From contig NZ_CVRT01000067.1 in the NCBI RefSeq assembly GCF_001261915.1, positions 1 through 53,888 of the forward strand: DNA of 53,888 nt, in the 5' to 3' direction. This DNA comes from Halorubrum sp. SD626R. Its GTDB lineage: Archaea > Halobacteriota > Halobacteria > Halobacteriales > Haloferacaceae. Shown piece after piece: positions 33,816 through 42,758 of this stretch. Position 1 is the stretch's first letter, and each line of letters begins with the position of its first letter. Both the position numbers and the translations under genes were made by a program. The notes under the pieces are model-generated. The model was not told the origin of the DNA and did no database searches. It saw nothing but the letters and a program-made list of their open reading frames with translations.

Positions 33816-33880
33816 GCTCAGAACCCCTGCTCCCGGCGGCTCAGAACCCCTGCTCCCGGCGGCTCAGAATCCCTGTTCGG
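33816..33880. repeat. 23-base tandem repeat duplicating the end of the aminotransferase gene
   Basis: GCTCAGAACCCCTGCTCCCG plus GCG is repeated exactly at 33816-33838 and 33839-33861, and the next 19 bases (33862-33880) are a diverged third unit that encodes the final residues and stop of the aminotransferase. Each unit, on the minus strand, contains TTCTGA after a codon run for E-Q-G-F. Because 23 is not a multiple of 3, the two extra units put stop codons into the other two frames. Confidence 0.85.
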
Positions 33881-35024
33881 TAAGCGCGTCTTCCAGCGCT
33901 GCCAGCAGGTACTCGACGTTCTTCCGGCGGGCGGAGCGCCCCATGCAGCCGATCCGCCAGATCTCCCCTTCGAGGTCGCCGAGCCCGGAGGCGATCTCCA
34001 GGTCGTACTCGTCGAGGAGGCGGTCGATGACGGCGGCGTCGTCGACGCCGTCGGGGACGCGAACGGCGTTCAGGCTCGGCAGCCAGTACTCCTCGGCGGC
34101 GTTCATCTCCAGCCCGAGGTCCCGCAGGCCGGCCTTCAGCTCGCCGGCGACGGCGCGGTGGCGGGCCCACCGCTCCTCGATCCCCTCCTCGGCGACGAGC
34201 CGGAGCGCCTCGCGGAGCGCGTACACGTTCGTGATCGGCGCGGTGTGGTGGTACGCGCGGTCGTCGCCCCAGTACCCCTCCAGGAGGGAGAGGTCGAGGT
34301 ACCACGAGCGGGCCGGCTCCTCGCGCGAGAGGACCTTCTCCATCGCGCGGTCGTTCAGGGTGAGCGGGCTCGCGCCCGGGGGACACGAGAGGCACTTCTG
34401 CGGCGCCGAGTAGGCGACGTCGACGTCCCACTCGTCGACGCGCATCTCCACGCCGCCGAGGGAGGTGACGCAGTCGGCGATCACGTACGCGTCGTGCTCG
34501 TGGGCGATGTCGGTCAGCGCCGACACGTCGGGCTGGCGGACGCCCGTGCTCGTCTCGGCGTGGACGAAGCCGAACACGTCCGGCTGGTGTTCGTCGAAGG
34601 CGCGCTCGACGTCGACCGGGTCCAGGGGCTCGCCCCACGGGGCGTCGACCCCGACGACCTCGCCGCCCGCGCGCTCGGCCATCGACCGCATCCGTCCGCC
34701 GAAGTAGCCGTTCGTCGGGACGAGCATCGTGTCGCCCGGTTCGACGAGGTTGCCGATCGCGGCTTCCATCGACGCCGAGCCGGTGCCCGAGACCGGGATG
34801 GTCCACGTGTTATCGGTTCGGAAGACGTACCGCAGCAGCTCCTGGACCTCGTCCATGATCTCGACGAACGACGGGTCGAGGTGGCCGACGAGCGGCGTGC
34901 TCATCGCCTTGAGCACCCGCGGGTGGACGTCGCTCGGTCCGGGCCCCATCAGCGTGCGGTCGGGCGGGGTCAGCTCGCCGACGTCGGGCGGCCGTTCGTC
35001 GAGCGTCGAAACCTGCTTCGACAT
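33864..35024 (-). CDS. Class V PLP-dependent aminotransferase (alanine-glyoxylate/serine-pyruvate type)
   Basis: A 386-residue enzyme. TLMGPGPSDVHPRVLKAM is the characteristic start of this subgroup; GTGSASMEAAIGNL binds the cofactor phosphate; HAETSTGVRQPDV and VADCVTSLGG-type sequence (as VIADCVTSLGGVEM) hold the PLP ring aspartate; and AYSAPQKCLSCPPG carries the Schiff-base lysine. It would transfer amino groups between alanine or serine and glyoxylate or pyruvate. ATG 35024 is preferred; 35033 is three codons upstream. Its 3' end is tandemly duplicated as a 23-base repeat. Confidence 0.85.
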   Translation of the reverse strand: MSKQVSTLDERPPDVGELTPPDRTLMGPGPSDVHPRVLKAMSTPLVGHLDPSFVEIMDEVQELLRYVFRTDNTWTIPVSGTGSASMEAAIGNLVEPGDTMLVPTNGYFGGRMRSMAERAGGEVVGVDAPWGEPLDPVDVERAFDEHQPDVFGFVHAETSTGVRQPDVSALTDIAHEHDAYVIADCVTSLGGVEMRVDEWDVDVAYSAPQKCLSCPPGASPLTLNDRAMEKVLSREEPARSWYLDLSLLEGYWGDDRAYHHTAPITNVYALREALRLVAEEGIEERWARHRAVAGELKAGLRDLGLEMNAAEEYWLPSLNAVRVPDGVDDAAVIDRLLDEYDLEIASGLGDLEGEIWRIGCMGRSARRKNVEYLLAALEDALTEQGF

Positions 35025-35158
35025 ACGAGACAAACGGAGCGGCGACGATAAAAACGCGACGGAACGCGCAAGCGAACGCGGTCCGCGCCCGCGTCGCCGC
35101 CCCGACGGCGCGGACCGGGATCCGGGTTACCTATATGCGTGGTGGTCGATCTATCCGT

Positions 35159-36700
35159 ATGACTGACCTGTCGCCCGGGCCGGGGTCAGGCGAAGACTTC
35201 CGGACCGTCCTCGACCGGATGGCCGACGGGTTCTTCGCGGTCGACACCGACTGGCGGGTCACGTACGCCAACGAACGGGCCGCGGAAATCCTCCGGTCGG
35301 CGATGACCGACGAGGCGCTCGACGACGCGGAATCGATCGAGGGAACCCACCTGTGGGAGGCGATTCCGGACGCCGTCGGCACGGAGTTCTACGACGAGTA
35401 CCACGAGGCGATGGAGACGCAGGAGCCCGTCTCGTTCGACTCGCACTACCGACCGCTGGGGACGTGGTTCGACGTGCGGACGTTCCCGTCGGAGAGCGGG
35501 CTCTCGGTGTACCTCCGCGACATCACCGAGCGGCGGGAGCTGGAACAGCGGCGCCAGGAGAGCCTCCACGCGACCCAGCGGCTGTACGCGGTGTCGTCCG
35601 ACCAGGACCGGTCGTTCGAGGAGAAGGTCGAGTCGATGCTGGAGCTGGGCTGTGAGTACCTCGGGATGCCGAACGGCTTCCTCACGCGGATCGAGGGCGA
35701 CACCCAGTACGTCGAGTTCTCGAACGCCGAACACCCGGAGCTGCGGGCCGGCGAGAGCTGCCCGCTCGAAGAGGCGTACTGCAAGCGGACCGTCGAGCTC
35801 GACAGTCTGTTGACGATCGTGAACGCGGCCGACGAGGGGTGGGACGAGGACCCCGCGTACGACCGGTTCGGTCTGAAATCGTACATCGGCGGCCGGATAG
35901 AGATCGGGGGCGAACGGTACGGAACCCTCTGTTTCGCGGACACGGCCCCGAGAGACGAGGCGTTCACCGACACTCAGCGGACGTTCGTGGAGTTGTTGAC
36001 CCGGTGGATGAGCTACGAGCTGGAGCGACGGCGCGCGGCCGAGCGGCTCGAACGCGAGCGCGACCGGCTCGACGAGTTCGCCAGCGTCGTGAGCCACGAC
36101 CTCCGGAACCCGCTGTCGACGGCGCGGGGTCGCGTGGACCTCCTCGCCGACGAGGTCGACAGCGACCACGTCGATCCGGTCCAGCGCGCGCTCTCGCGGA
36201 TGGAGACGCTCATCGAGAACGTCCTGATGCTGGCTCGCGACGGGGGCGGGGTCGACGAGACGAGCCGAGTCGAGCTCGTCGCGCACGCCGAGGACGCCTG
36301 GAAGACGACCGCCAGCCGCGGCGGAACGCTGCACACGGCGGCCGACGCGTTCGAGCTCCGCGCCGACGAACAGCGGCTCCGACAGCTCTTGGAGAACCTC
36401 TTTCGGAACGCTGTCGACCACGGGACCGCGGACGGGCGCGGCGAGTCCGCCGGCGTCGCGGTCACCGTTGGGCCTCTGGCCGACGGCGGCGGGTTCTACG
36501 TGGCCGACGACGGCCCCGGAATCCCCGAGGACGAGCGGGACCGCGTGTTCGAGTCGGGGTACACGACGACGAGCGACGGGACGGGGTTCGGACTGGACAT
36601 CGTCTCGGAGATCGCGGGCGGCCACGGCTGGGAGGTCGCCGTGACCGACTCGGACGACGGGGGCGCGCGGTTCGAGTTCACCGGGGTCGACCGACCGTGA
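35159..36700 (+). CDS. PAS-GAF sensor histidine kinase (haloarchaeal type)
   Basis: A 513-residue soluble kinase without membrane segments. Residues about 10-130 form a PAS domain (DRMADGFFAVDTDWRVTYAN), about 145-290 a GAF domain (EEAYCKRTVELDSLLTI, IGGRIEIGGERYGTLCF). The HisKA box is ASVVSHDLRNPLST (phospho-acceptor His about 314). HATPase follows with N box LENLFRNAVDHG, G1 VADDGPGIPEDE and G2 GTGFGLDIV. It senses a cytoplasmic signal and should phosphorylate a response regulator, but none is adjacent. CCTATATG (35130-35137) about 25 bases before the ATG is a likely TATA box for a leaderless transcript, which excludes the upstream ATG at 35135. Confidence 0.87.
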   Translation: MTDLSPGPGSGEDFRTVLDRMADGFFAVDTDWRVTYANERAAEILRSAMTDEALDDAESIEGTHLWEAIPDAVGTEFYDEYHEAMETQEPVSFDSHYRPLGTWFDVRTFPSESGLSVYLRDITERRELEQRRQESLHATQRLYAVSSDQDRSFEEKVESMLELGCEYLGMPNGFLTRIEGDTQYVEFSNAEHPELRAGESCPLEEAYCKRTVELDSLLTIVNAADEGWDEDPAYDRFGLKSYIGGRIEIGGERYGTLCFADTAPRDEAFTDTQRTFVELLTRWMSYELERRRAAERLERERDRLDEFASVVSHDLRNPLSTARGRVDLLADEVDSDHVDPVQRALSRMETLIENVLMLARDGGGVDETSRVELVAHAEDAWKTTASRGGTLHTAADAFELRADEQRLRQLLENLFRNAVDHGTADGRGESAGVAVTVGPLADGGGFYVADDGPGIPEDERDRVFESGYTTTSDGTGFGLDIVSEIAGGHGWEVAVTDSDDGGARFEFTGVDRP

Positions 36701-36754
36701 TCTCCCGTTCCGCCCGTCAGGCCCGGGAACCGTAGCGGCCGGGTCCGCGCGCCG

Positions 36755-38704
36755 TCACTCGCCGTCGACGAAGTCGGGCTCGGTTCGCTTCTCGTCGCGC
36801 TCGCCGACGAGGTGGTCGACGAAGGCGTCGAGCTCGACGTCGCCGCGCTGGTTCTCGAAGCGATCGCGGACCGAGACGGTGCCGGCCGCCTCCTCGTCGT
36901 CGCCGACGATGATCATGTACGGGAGCCGGTCGTCGTGCCCGGCGCGAATCTTCCGGCCGACGGTCCAGTCGCGGTCCTCGACCTCGACGCGGAAGCCGGC
37001 GTCCTCCAGCTCGTTTTTCACGCGGTGGGCGTAGCCGAGCGTCTCGTCGGAGACCGGGAGGATCCGGACCTGCTCCGGCGCGAGCCACAGCGGGAAGTCG
37101 CCGTCGAAGTGCTCGATGAGCACCATGAAGAAGCGCTCGTAGCTCCCGTACAGCGCCCGGTGGATCATCACCGGCCGGTGGTCCTCGTTGTCCTCGCCGG
37201 TGTAGGTGAGGTCGAACCGCTCGGGCATGTTGAAGTCGAGCTGGACGGTGGGGCCGTCCCAGACGCGGCCCAGCGCGTCCTCGAAGCCGAAGTCGATCTT
37301 CGGGCCGTAGAAGGCGCCGTCACCGGGTTCGACGTCGTAGTCGTAGCCGCCGGATTCGAGCACGTCGCGGAGCTGTTCCTCGGCGGACTCCCAGATCTCG
37401 TCGCCGCCGACGGACTTGTCGGGGCGGGTCGCCAAGGCGACCTCCACGTCGAGGTCGAGCGTCTCGACGACCTCGAAGATCATCTCGATCACCGACTCGA
37501 TCTCCCTCCGGATCTGGTCCGGCCGGACGAACAGGTGCCCGTCGTCGATGGTGAACGACCAGACGCGCGAGAGCCCGGAGAGCTCGCCGCGCTGCTCCTT
37601 CCGGTACACCTTCCCGTTCTCGAAGTAGCGCTGCGGGAGGTCGCGGTACGACCACGACTGCTGGTCGAAGATGGTCGCGTGGCCAGGGCAGTTCATCGGT
37701 TTGAGCCCGTACTCCTCGTCGTTGACGTCGAGGAGGAACATGTCGTCCTTGTAGTTCTCGTAGTGGCCGGACTTCTTCCAGAGCTCGGTCCGGAACACGT
37801 GCGGGGTCTCGACCTCCTCGTAGCCGTTCTCGCGGTTGAGCTCGTTCGCGAACTCCGAGAGCTCGCGGAGCACGGTCTTGCCCGGCGGATGGTACAGCGG
37901 GAGGCCGGGACCCGTGACCGTCGGGATCGAGAAGAGGTTCATCTCCTGGCCGATCTTCCGGTGGTCGCGCTCCAGCGCCTCCTCGCGCAGTTCGAGGTGC
38001 TCTTCGAGGGCGGACTCGGAGGCGAACGCGGTGCCGTACACGCGGGTGAGCGTGTCGTTCTCCTCGTCGCCGCGCCAGTAGGCCGCGGAGACCTCCAACA
38101 GGGCCGCCGCGCCGATCTCGCCGGTCGACTCGACGTGGGGGCCCTGACAGAGGTCCCGCCAGCCGTCCTGTTCGTAGAAGGTGACCGTCTCGCCGTCGGC
38201 CTCCTCGTCGAGGATCTGCAGCTTGTACTCGTTGTCGGCGTAGATCTCCTTGGCCTCCTCGCTGGAGCGGACCTCGCGCTCGATGTCGTAGTCGGCCGCG
38301 ATGATCGCGTCCATCTCGTCTTCGATCGCGTCGAGGTCGCCCTCGTCGAGGTCGACGTCGGTCACGTCGTAGTAGAACCCGTCGTCGGTCGGGGGGCCGA
38401 TGGTGAGCGTCGCTTCCGGGTGGAGCCGCTGGAGGGCCTGCGCGAAGACGTGGGCGGCGGAGTGGCGCAACACCGTGAGATACTCGTCGGACTGGTCGGT
38501 GACGATCTCGATCCGCGCGCCGTCGTGGACCTCGGCGTGCTTCTCGACGAGCTCGCCGTCGATCTTCCCCGCGACGGTGTCGCGACCGAGCCCGGGGCCG
38601 ATCTCGAAGGCCACGTCCTCGACTGTCGCCCCCGCCGGAACGTCCAGCTCTGATCCGTCCGGAAGGACGACCGTCACGTCGGCCTGCGCATCGGTCTCGC
38701 TCAT
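36755..38704 (-). CDS. thrS: Threonyl-tRNA synthetase
   Basis: Charges tRNA-Thr with threonine. The 649-residue bacterial-type enzyme has an N-terminal TGS domain ([20 protein letters not shown]), the editing domain ([16 protein letters not shown] with its H-x-x-x-H metal site, about 79-94), and a class II core: motif 1 region, motif 2 FRKE-type sequence ([16 protein letters not shown]), [11 protein letters not shown] (zinc and substrate site) and motif 3 [10 protein letters not shown] near the start of the anticodon domain. The reading frame stays open upstream to 39823, but ATG 38704 (MSETDAQ) starts at the TGS domain and the extension would run antisense through cysK. Isolated gene, no T-box or leader seen. 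Confidence 0.94.
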   Translation of the reverse strand: MSETDAQADVTVVLPDGSELDVPAGATVEDVAFEIGPGLGRDTVAGKIDGELVEKHAEVHDGARIEIVTDQSDEYLTVLRHSAAHVFAQALQRLHPEATLTIGPPTDDGFYYDVTDVDLDEGDLDAIEDEMDAIIAADYDIEREVRSSEEAKEIYADNEYKLQILDEEADGETVTFYEQDGWRDLCQGPHVESTGEIGAAALLEVSAAYWRGDEENDTLTRVYGTAFASESALEEHLELREEALERDHRKIGQEMNLFSIPTVTGPGLPLYHPPGKTVLRELSEFANELNRENGYEEVETPHVFRTELWKKSGHYENYKDDMFLLDVNDEEYGLKPMNCPGHATIFDQQSWSYRDLPQRYFENGKVYRKEQRGELSGLSRVWSFTIDDGHLFVRPDQIRREIESVIEMIFEVVETLDLDVEVALATRPDKSVGGDEIWESAEEQLRDVLESGGYDYDVEPGDGAFYGPKIDFGFEDALGRVWDGPTVQLDFNMPERFDLTYTGEDNEDHRPVMIHRALYGSYERFFMVLIEHFDGDFPLWLAPEQVRILPVSDETLGYAHRVKNELEDAGFRVEVEDRDWTVGRKIRAGHDDRLPYMIIVGDDEEAAGTVSVRDRFENQRGDVELDAFVDHLVGERDEKRTEPDFVDGE

Positions 38705-38760
38705 ACCTCTTCGGAACCGGACGAGGGGCATAAGTTTGTTCGATCCCGGGCATCCGGTCA

Positions 38761-38814
38761 CGCACCGTCGTCCGGCTACGCACCGTCGTCCGGTCACGCA
38801 CCGTCGTCCGGTCG
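38761..38814. repeat. 18-base tandem repeat between thrS and cysteine synthase
   Basis: CGCACCGTCGTCCGGTCA occurs at 38761, 38779 and 38797 with one or two mismatches (GCTA in the first, GTCG at the end of the last), and a further half unit CCGGTCA precedes it at 38754. The array lies upstream of both divergent starts, 57 bases from thrS and 116 from the synthase gene. It has no spacers, so it is not a CRISPR. Possible effect on either promoter is untested. Confidence 0.85.
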
Positions 38815-38929
38815 GACGGCGACGCGCGTTCGCGTCCCGAGCGTCGGCAACGCCCGCCGACGCCGACGACAGGTGGCGGTCGACGCGGCCATGGAAACAC
38901 GCAAAAGGGGCGGCAACGATTGCGGGAAC

Positions 38930-39910
38930 ATGACGACCTATCGGGAGCCCCTGTCGTCGGTGCTGGAGACGATCGGGGAGACGCCGCTCGTCCGGGTGCA
39001 CGACTCGCCGGACGCGGTACCGGTGTACGCGAAGCTGGAGTCGTTCAACCCCGGCGCGAGCGTCAAGGACCGGATCGGGAAGTACATGCTCGAACGCATG
39101 CTGGAGCGCGGCGATGTCGGCGAGGGCGGCACCGTCGTCGAGCCGACCGCGGGCAACACCGGGATCGGGCTGGCGGTCGCCGCCAAGCAGCTTGGCCTGA
39201 ACGCCGTCTTCGTCGTCCCCGAGCGGTTCTCGGTGGAGAAACAGCAGCTCATGCGCGCGCTCGGCGCGGAGGTGGTCAACACCCCGAGCGAGGACGGGAT
39301 GGGGTTCGCCATCGACCGCGCGCACGAGATCGCCGAGGAACTCGACGACGCCGTCGTCCCCCAGCAGTTCTCGAACCCGCTCAACGCCGAGGCCCACTAC
39401 GAGACCACCGCCCCGGAGATCGACGAGGCGCTCGACGGCGAGGTGGGCGCCGTCGTCGCGGGGGTCGGCACCGGCGGGACGCTGATGGGGATGGCCCGCT
39501 ACTTCCGCGAGCGCGACCCCGACACCCGCGTCGTCGCGGTCGAGCCGGAGGGGTCGGCCTACCGCGAGTTCCTCGGCGAAGAAGTGGAACACGAGGCGTA
39601 CAAGACGGAGGGGATCGGCACCCACGACATCTCGCGCAACCAGCTGTTCGACCCCGACCTCGTCGACGACATCCGCACCGTCCCCGACCGTGCGGTCCAC
39701 GAGGAGATGGCCCGGCTCGCGGCCGAGGAGGGACAGCTCGTCGCCTCGTCCGCCGCCGCGAACGCGGTCGCGTCGAAGCGGGTCGCCCGCGAGATCCGCG
39801 ACGGCGACCTCGACGCCCCGCACGACGCCGTCATCACGATATTTTGTGACTCCTCCGAGCGCTACCTCTCGAAGGGCGTCTACCGGAGCTTCGAGGAGTG
39901 GGAGGGGTAG
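38930..39910 (+). CDS. cysK: Cysteine synthase-family PLP enzyme
   Basis: A 326-residue beta-family PLP enzyme that makes cysteine (or cystathionine) from O-acetylserine, O-phosphoserine or serine. [12 protein letters not shown] at the start, [15 protein letters not shown] with the Schiff-base lysine (about residue 44), [15 protein letters not shown] (the N-T-G asparagine loop), and [13 protein letters not shown] (phosphate-binding glycine loop) are all present. No C-terminal CBS domains. ATG 38930 begins at [10 protein letters not shown]; the upstream in-frame ATGs (38873, 38891) give non-conserved residues. The exact sulfur donor and acceptor are not determined. Confidence 0.87.
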   Translation: MTTYREPLSSVLETIGETPLVRVHDSPDAVPVYAKLESFNPGASVKDRIGKYMLERMLERGDVGEGGTVVEPTAGNTGIGLAVAAKQLGLNAVFVVPERFSVEKQQLMRALGAEVVNTPSEDGMGFAIDRAHEIAEELDDAVVPQQFSNPLNAEAHYETTAPEIDEALDGEVGAVVAGVGTGGTLMGMARYFRERDPDTRVVAVEPEGSAYREFLGEEVEHEAYKTEGIGTHDISRNQLFDPDLVDDIRTVPDRAVHEEMARLAAEEGQLVASSAAANAVASKRVAREIRDGDLDAPHDAVITIFCDSSERYLSKGVYRSFEEWEG

Positions 39911-39937
39911 CGGGAACGACGCGGCGGCGAGGCGCTC

Positions 39938-40360
39938 CTACCCGCGGAGGCGACCGTGCTCGACCTTCATGCACTTGTCCTGTACGACATCGATCCCGTC
40001 GGCCTCCGCGGCCGCGGCCGCCTCGTCGTAGCTGATCCCGAGCTGGAGCCACGCCGCGGCCGCGTCGCCGCGGGCCGCGTGTCGCTCGCGCACCGCCGCC
40101 AGGATCTCCGGCACCTCCTCGCTCGGCCGGAACACGTTCACGAGGTCGACCTCGCCCTCGATGTCCGCGAGCTCGTCGAACGCGGGCTCGCCGAGGATCT
40201 CGTCGGCGAAGGGGTTGACGGGCACGATCCGGTATCCGTGCCGCTGGAGGTACGCCGGCACGTCGTGGGCCGCCTTCCCGGGCGTCGTCGAGCAGCCGAT
40301 CACGGCGATCGTCTCGGCGTCGAGCAGTCGGTCGAGTCCCTCGTCGTCGGTTGTGGGCAT
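39938..40360 (-). CDS. CoA-binding domain protein (YccU-like)
   Basis: A 140-residue single-domain Rossmann protein. IAVIGCSTTPGKAAHDVPAYL (residues 18-38) is the CoA-binding loop as in succinyl-CoA synthetase alpha; RIVPVNPFADEILG and DLVNVFRPSEEVPEI follow, and AWLQLGISYDEAA and QDKCMKVEHGRL are conserved C-terminal blocks. Such proteins bind CoA or its thioesters; no reaction is known. Convergent with the cysteine synthase gene. Confidence 0.85.
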   Translation of the reverse strand: MPTTDDEGLDRLLDAETIAVIGCSTTPGKAAHDVPAYLQRHGYRIVPVNPFADEILGEPAFDELADIEGEVDLVNVFRPSEEVPEILAAVRERHAARGDAAAAWLQLGISYDEAAAAAEADGIDVVQDKCMKVEHGRLRG

Positions 40361-40420
40361 ATGGTCGAGGGTACGCGGTCGGGAGGATTAAACCGCCCGG
40401 AGGTCGCCCCCGCTCCGCGC

Positions 40421-41023
40421 TCAGGCCAACCGGATCCGCGGTTCGTCGTCCTCGGAGAGCGTGACGACGCCGTCGAAGAGCTGCTTGATCGTGTTCATCG
40501 CCTGATCGTCGTGGGAGGTCGAGTCGATGCTGAACAGGCCCAGCCCGTTCACGCTTTGGATGCGTCCGGTGAACACGTGGAGAAACCGGAACACGGTCTG
40601 GAGGTCCGAGTACATCAGGAGCGTCGAGAGCGAGTGGACCATCACGCGGTTCCGGTCGATCCCGCGGTCGCCGAACGCCTGGAGGAACTCCGAGAGCTTG
40701 ATGCCGATGCCCGTCATGTCGACCGGCGAGGAGGCGTACTTGATACGGTCCGACTCGCGGGCGTCGCTGACGCCCTGCTGGCGCGTGACGCAATCGACGA
40801 CGGCGACCGGCTTCCCCTCGTACGGCGTTCGCTTCTCGTAGTCATTCAGCACGCGGTCGGCGCCGTCCTTCGTGGTGACGACGATCGCGCCGTCGCCGCG
40901 GTCGGTGCCGGCGGCCAGCACGTCCATCATCATGGACCGCTTGCCGGTCAGCGGCGGGCCGGTGAGGAGGAGGTTCGTCCCGGGGTCGATCTCCTCGTCG
41001 AAGTGCGGCCTCAGGTCATACAT
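40421..41023 (-). CDS. RAD55/KaiC-like RecA-fold ATPase with variant Walker A
   Basis: A 200-residue RecA-superfamily protein. LLLTGPPLTGKRSMMMDVL replaces the usual GK[ST] with G-K-R, so nucleotide binding may be altered. IVVTTKDGADRVLNDY, VVDCVTRQQGV, RVMVHSLSTLLMYSD (Walker B-like strand) and HVFTGRIQS match a haloarchaeal group related to RAD55/KaiC. ATG 41023 starts at MYDLRPHFDEE; the longer frame to 41311 only exists because it reads the reverse of tRNA-Arg. Such proteins often accompany sensor kinases; role unknown. Confidence 0.75.
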   Translation of the reverse strand: MYDLRPHFDEEIDPGTNLLLTGPPLTGKRSMMMDVLAAGTDRGDGAIVVTTKDGADRVLNDYEKRTPYEGKPVAVVDCVTRQQGVSDARESDRIKYASSPVDMTGIGIKLSEFLQAFGDRGIDRNRVMVHSLSTLLMYSDLQTVFRFLHVFTGRIQSVNGLGLFSIDSTSHDDQAMNTIKQLFDGVVTLSEDDEPRIRLA

Positions 41024-41235
41024 AGGCGCACCTCGGCGACGGCGAAAGCGACCCGGGCCTCTCGTTCGGCCGCGAGGCCGTACGACCAGAACACATCTAC
41101 TACGGAAACCATGCTCGGTCCAGATAATATTCTTTTTGATCGGCCGTGGTCGCGACCCGTCTTGGCGCCCGCGACGACCGCAGATCTGTTCCGAACCGCG
41201 GGAGTTAAAACGTCCAGCGGAGTATCCCACGCCAC

Positions 41236-41310
41236 GGGCGCTTAGCTCAGTCTGGATAGAGTGCTTGGCTTCGGACCAAGTTGTCGCGGGTTCAAATCCT
41301 GCAGCGCCCA
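41236..41310 (+). tRNA. tRNA-Arg (anticodon TCG)
   Basis: Acceptor GGGCGCT (41236-41242) pairs with AGCGCCC (41303-41309), discriminator A. D arm GCTC/GAGT with a G-U-type closing, anticodon stem CTTGG/CCAAG around CTTCGGA gives anticodon TCG. T arm GCGGG-TTCAAAT-CCTGC. No CCA, no intron. Everything to its right is accessory in character, and a degenerate copy of its 3' end lies at 41391-41415, so it is a likely integration target. Confidence 0.95.
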
Positions 41311-41390
41311 TGATTTTGCGACGACCGCACAGGAGGAGCCAAATCTGGGCCGAAGAATTTGAATCAGAGAGTGGAGCGAAGCGGAACGAC

Positions 41391-41415
41391 CGTGGTTCAC
41401 AATCCTACAGCGCAC
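41391..41415 (+). other. Degenerate copy of the tRNA-Arg 3' end (possible old attachment site)
   Basis: CGTGGTTCACAATCCTACAGCGCACA parallels the tRNA-Arg 3' end CGCGGGTTCAAATCCTGCAGCGCCCA with a few substitutions and one shifted base, 81 bases after the tRNA ends. Integrases of mobile elements often use tRNA 3' ends and leave duplicate copies. The copy is imperfect, so this would be a decayed site. Confidence 0.45.
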
Positions 41416-41493
41416 ATTCCTTCACGGCTCGTTTCGAAGCGAACTCCAGATCGCGTTGAATCGCCGTTTTCCGGACGGACCCCGAGTGAGGGT

Positions 41494-41712
41494 TCAGTCC
41501 ACCGGACAGCGGTCAATTCCGAGCACGCGATACAGCAGACACCGCCGCGTCGCGCCTTCGACGATCAGTACCGCCCCGGCGGCGCCGAGCCCGATCGCGG
41601 AGACGACCGGAACGGTCAGGCTCCCGGTTGCGACGAGGACCGCGAGCGCCGCGATCGCGACGCCGGCCGCGATCCGGACGAGCGCGTCGATCCGTCCGAC
41701 GTTTCGTTTCAC
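41494..41712 (-). CDS. DUF2892-type small membrane protein
   Basis: A 72-residue protein: MKRNVGRIDALVRIAAGVAI then two hydrophobic segments (about 10-27 and 33-52) and a C-terminal CLLYRVLGIDRCPVD. The N-terminal N-V-G-x-x-D-x-x-x-R-x-x-x-G block is the signature of the DUF2892/YgaP transmembrane domain, and the final cysteine is conserved in that family. Function unknown; some relatives carry rhodanese domains, absent here. Confidence 0.78.
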   Translation of the reverse strand: MKRNVGRIDALVRIAAGVAIAALAVLVATGSLTVPVVSAIGLGAAGAVLIVEGATRRCLLYRVLGIDRCPVD

Positions 41713-41811
41713 GCGAACTCCTCGGGGCTGCTCGAATAAAACGCCGCGGTGGCTGCGGTACCTCTCACGGATCGAAACCGGACGCGACAGATGGAAGCCG
41801 GACGCGACTCG

Positions 41812-42075
41812 CTACGCTGGGGCGACGCGCCACGTCGTCGCGCCGGTGTACGACCACTTCTCGATCTCGACGTCCTCCATCGAGTCCCGAAGCCGGACGA
41901 TCAACGCGCCGATCTCCTTCGGCGAGAGGCCGACGTCGTCGGCGATGAACTTCGCTTTGAAGTACGTCTCGCCGTCCGCCGCCTCCGCCCGGAGGAACTC
42001 GGCGAGCCGATCGGCCTTCGACGTCGACGACTCGGACTCCGGGGCCGACCGCGGGGTCCCGTCTGTCGCGCTCAT
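41812..42075 (-). CDS. DUF7123-like small winged-helix-type protein
   Basis: An 87-residue protein. After a disordered start (TDGTPRSAPESESS), KADRLAEFLRAEAADGETYF, KAKFIADDVGLSPKEIGAL and EKWSYTGATTWRV form a small winged-helix-like fold that I recall as the haloarchaeal DUF7123 family. It overlaps the upstream membrane-protein gene by 4 bases (ATGA), so the two are one operon. Ordinary chromosomal composition suggests it belongs to the core rather than the mobile region. Confidence 0.7.
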   Translation of the reverse strand: MSATDGTPRSAPESESSTSKADRLAEFLRAEAADGETYFKAKFIADDVGLSPKEIGALIVRLRDSMEDVEIEKWSYTGATTWRVAPA

Positions 42076-42335
42076 GCGTAACCCCCGGAGCTGTGGTGAT
42101 CGTGACCGACGACGACGCAGGCGACGTGGAGGGCGATGAGGCCGAGCGGACGCCACCCCTGTTCGAAGCCCGCGACCCCGTAGGCCGCGGGCACGTACGC
42201 GAGCGGCAGCAGGATCGCCGCCCAGAAGGCGACGGCCCGAACGCTCGCGACCGCTCGGTTCCAACACGCGCTCGACAGGGTGGCGCCGATGCGGATCGGC
42301 GCCCGAATCGATCGGGAGGACGTTTTGCTTGACAT
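42072..42335 (-). CDS. Small membrane protein upstream of the DUF7123-like gene
   Basis: An 87-residue protein from ATG 42335 (an upstream in-frame ATG at 42362 is possible). Two hydrophobic segments are visible: AFWAAILLPLAYVPAAYGVAG (about 36-56) and LGLIALHVACVVVGHDHH (about 64-81), ending HHSSGGYA. I do not recognise a family with certainty, though it appears beside DUF7123-like genes in other haloarchaea as I recall. Confidence 0.6.
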   Translation of the reverse strand: MSSKTSSRSIRAPIRIGATLSSACWNRAVASVRAVAFWAAILLPLAYVPAAYGVAGFEQGWRPLGLIALHVACVVVGHDHHSSGGYA

Positions 42336-42758
42336 GGGGAACACCGGACGTACTCGTCGCATGGACGGCGGGCATCATATAAGGGCTAGAGCGTTGTCGC
42401 GGCTTCGGCTGGATTAACGATCGCTCCGGTCGTTTCGAGACCCTTTACCGGTGCGGTGCGATCGTTCAAAACCGTGCCAGAGACGGTTAAAAAATTTATA
42501 ATCGGTTATGAGGTGTTTGCTTCGTAGGATCCGGATCGCGGTCAGGCGCCGGATCGATGTCGCTCTCCCGATCGAAATCCCTCACTCAGTACGACGCCGC
42601 CGCTCGCGACGTTGCGCGCGGCGACAGAAAATGGGGCCGGAGGGATTCTGGAACCCCCGCCGTCGTGCCACTTCAAGGCACTCCGGGGCCGATCTACCTC
42701 GCTCCCGACAGGTCGCTCGATTCGCGCCTCTCTCCCCCAACGGTGGTCGGATTCAACC
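42336..42758. other. Intergenic region upstream of the first integrase
   Basis: This 423-base stretch holds an AT-rich patch TAAAAAATTTATAATCGG (42488-42505), a strong archaeal TATA-type sequence, and then a tRNA-3'-end-like sequence read on the minus strand at 42630-42655. Several short overlapping frames exist but none resembles a family; one reads MGPEGF, the usual by-product of translating a reversed tRNA end. Confidence 0.5.
42630..42645 (-). repeat. 16-base direct repeat, left copy (tRNA-3'-end-like, candidate attachment site)
   Basis: AATGGGGCCGGAGGGA is identical at 42630-42645 and 45022-45037. The reverse complement TCCCTCCGGCCCC is what a tRNA T-stem and acceptor end looks like. 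Here the continuation TTCTGGAACC differs by inserted bases from a true TTCGAACC loop. The two copies bracket an integrase and an AT-rich membrane-protein gene. Confidence 0.55.

Noticed and set aside
38754..38814. Tandem repeat considered as CRISPR
   Set aside because: The units are directly adjacent with no spacers and no cas genes are present in the window; the arrays at 14452 and 33816 were rejected for the same reason.
38705..39823. N-terminal extension of thrS to about 1,020 residues
   Set aside because: The frame stays open only because it is antisense to the cysteine synthase gene; the TGS domain begins at ATG 38704, the normal ThrRS start.
41024..41311. N-terminal extension of the RAD55-like gene (starting MGAAGFEPATTW)
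   Set aside because: It translates the reverse complement of tRNA-Arg, a familiar gene-calling artefact.
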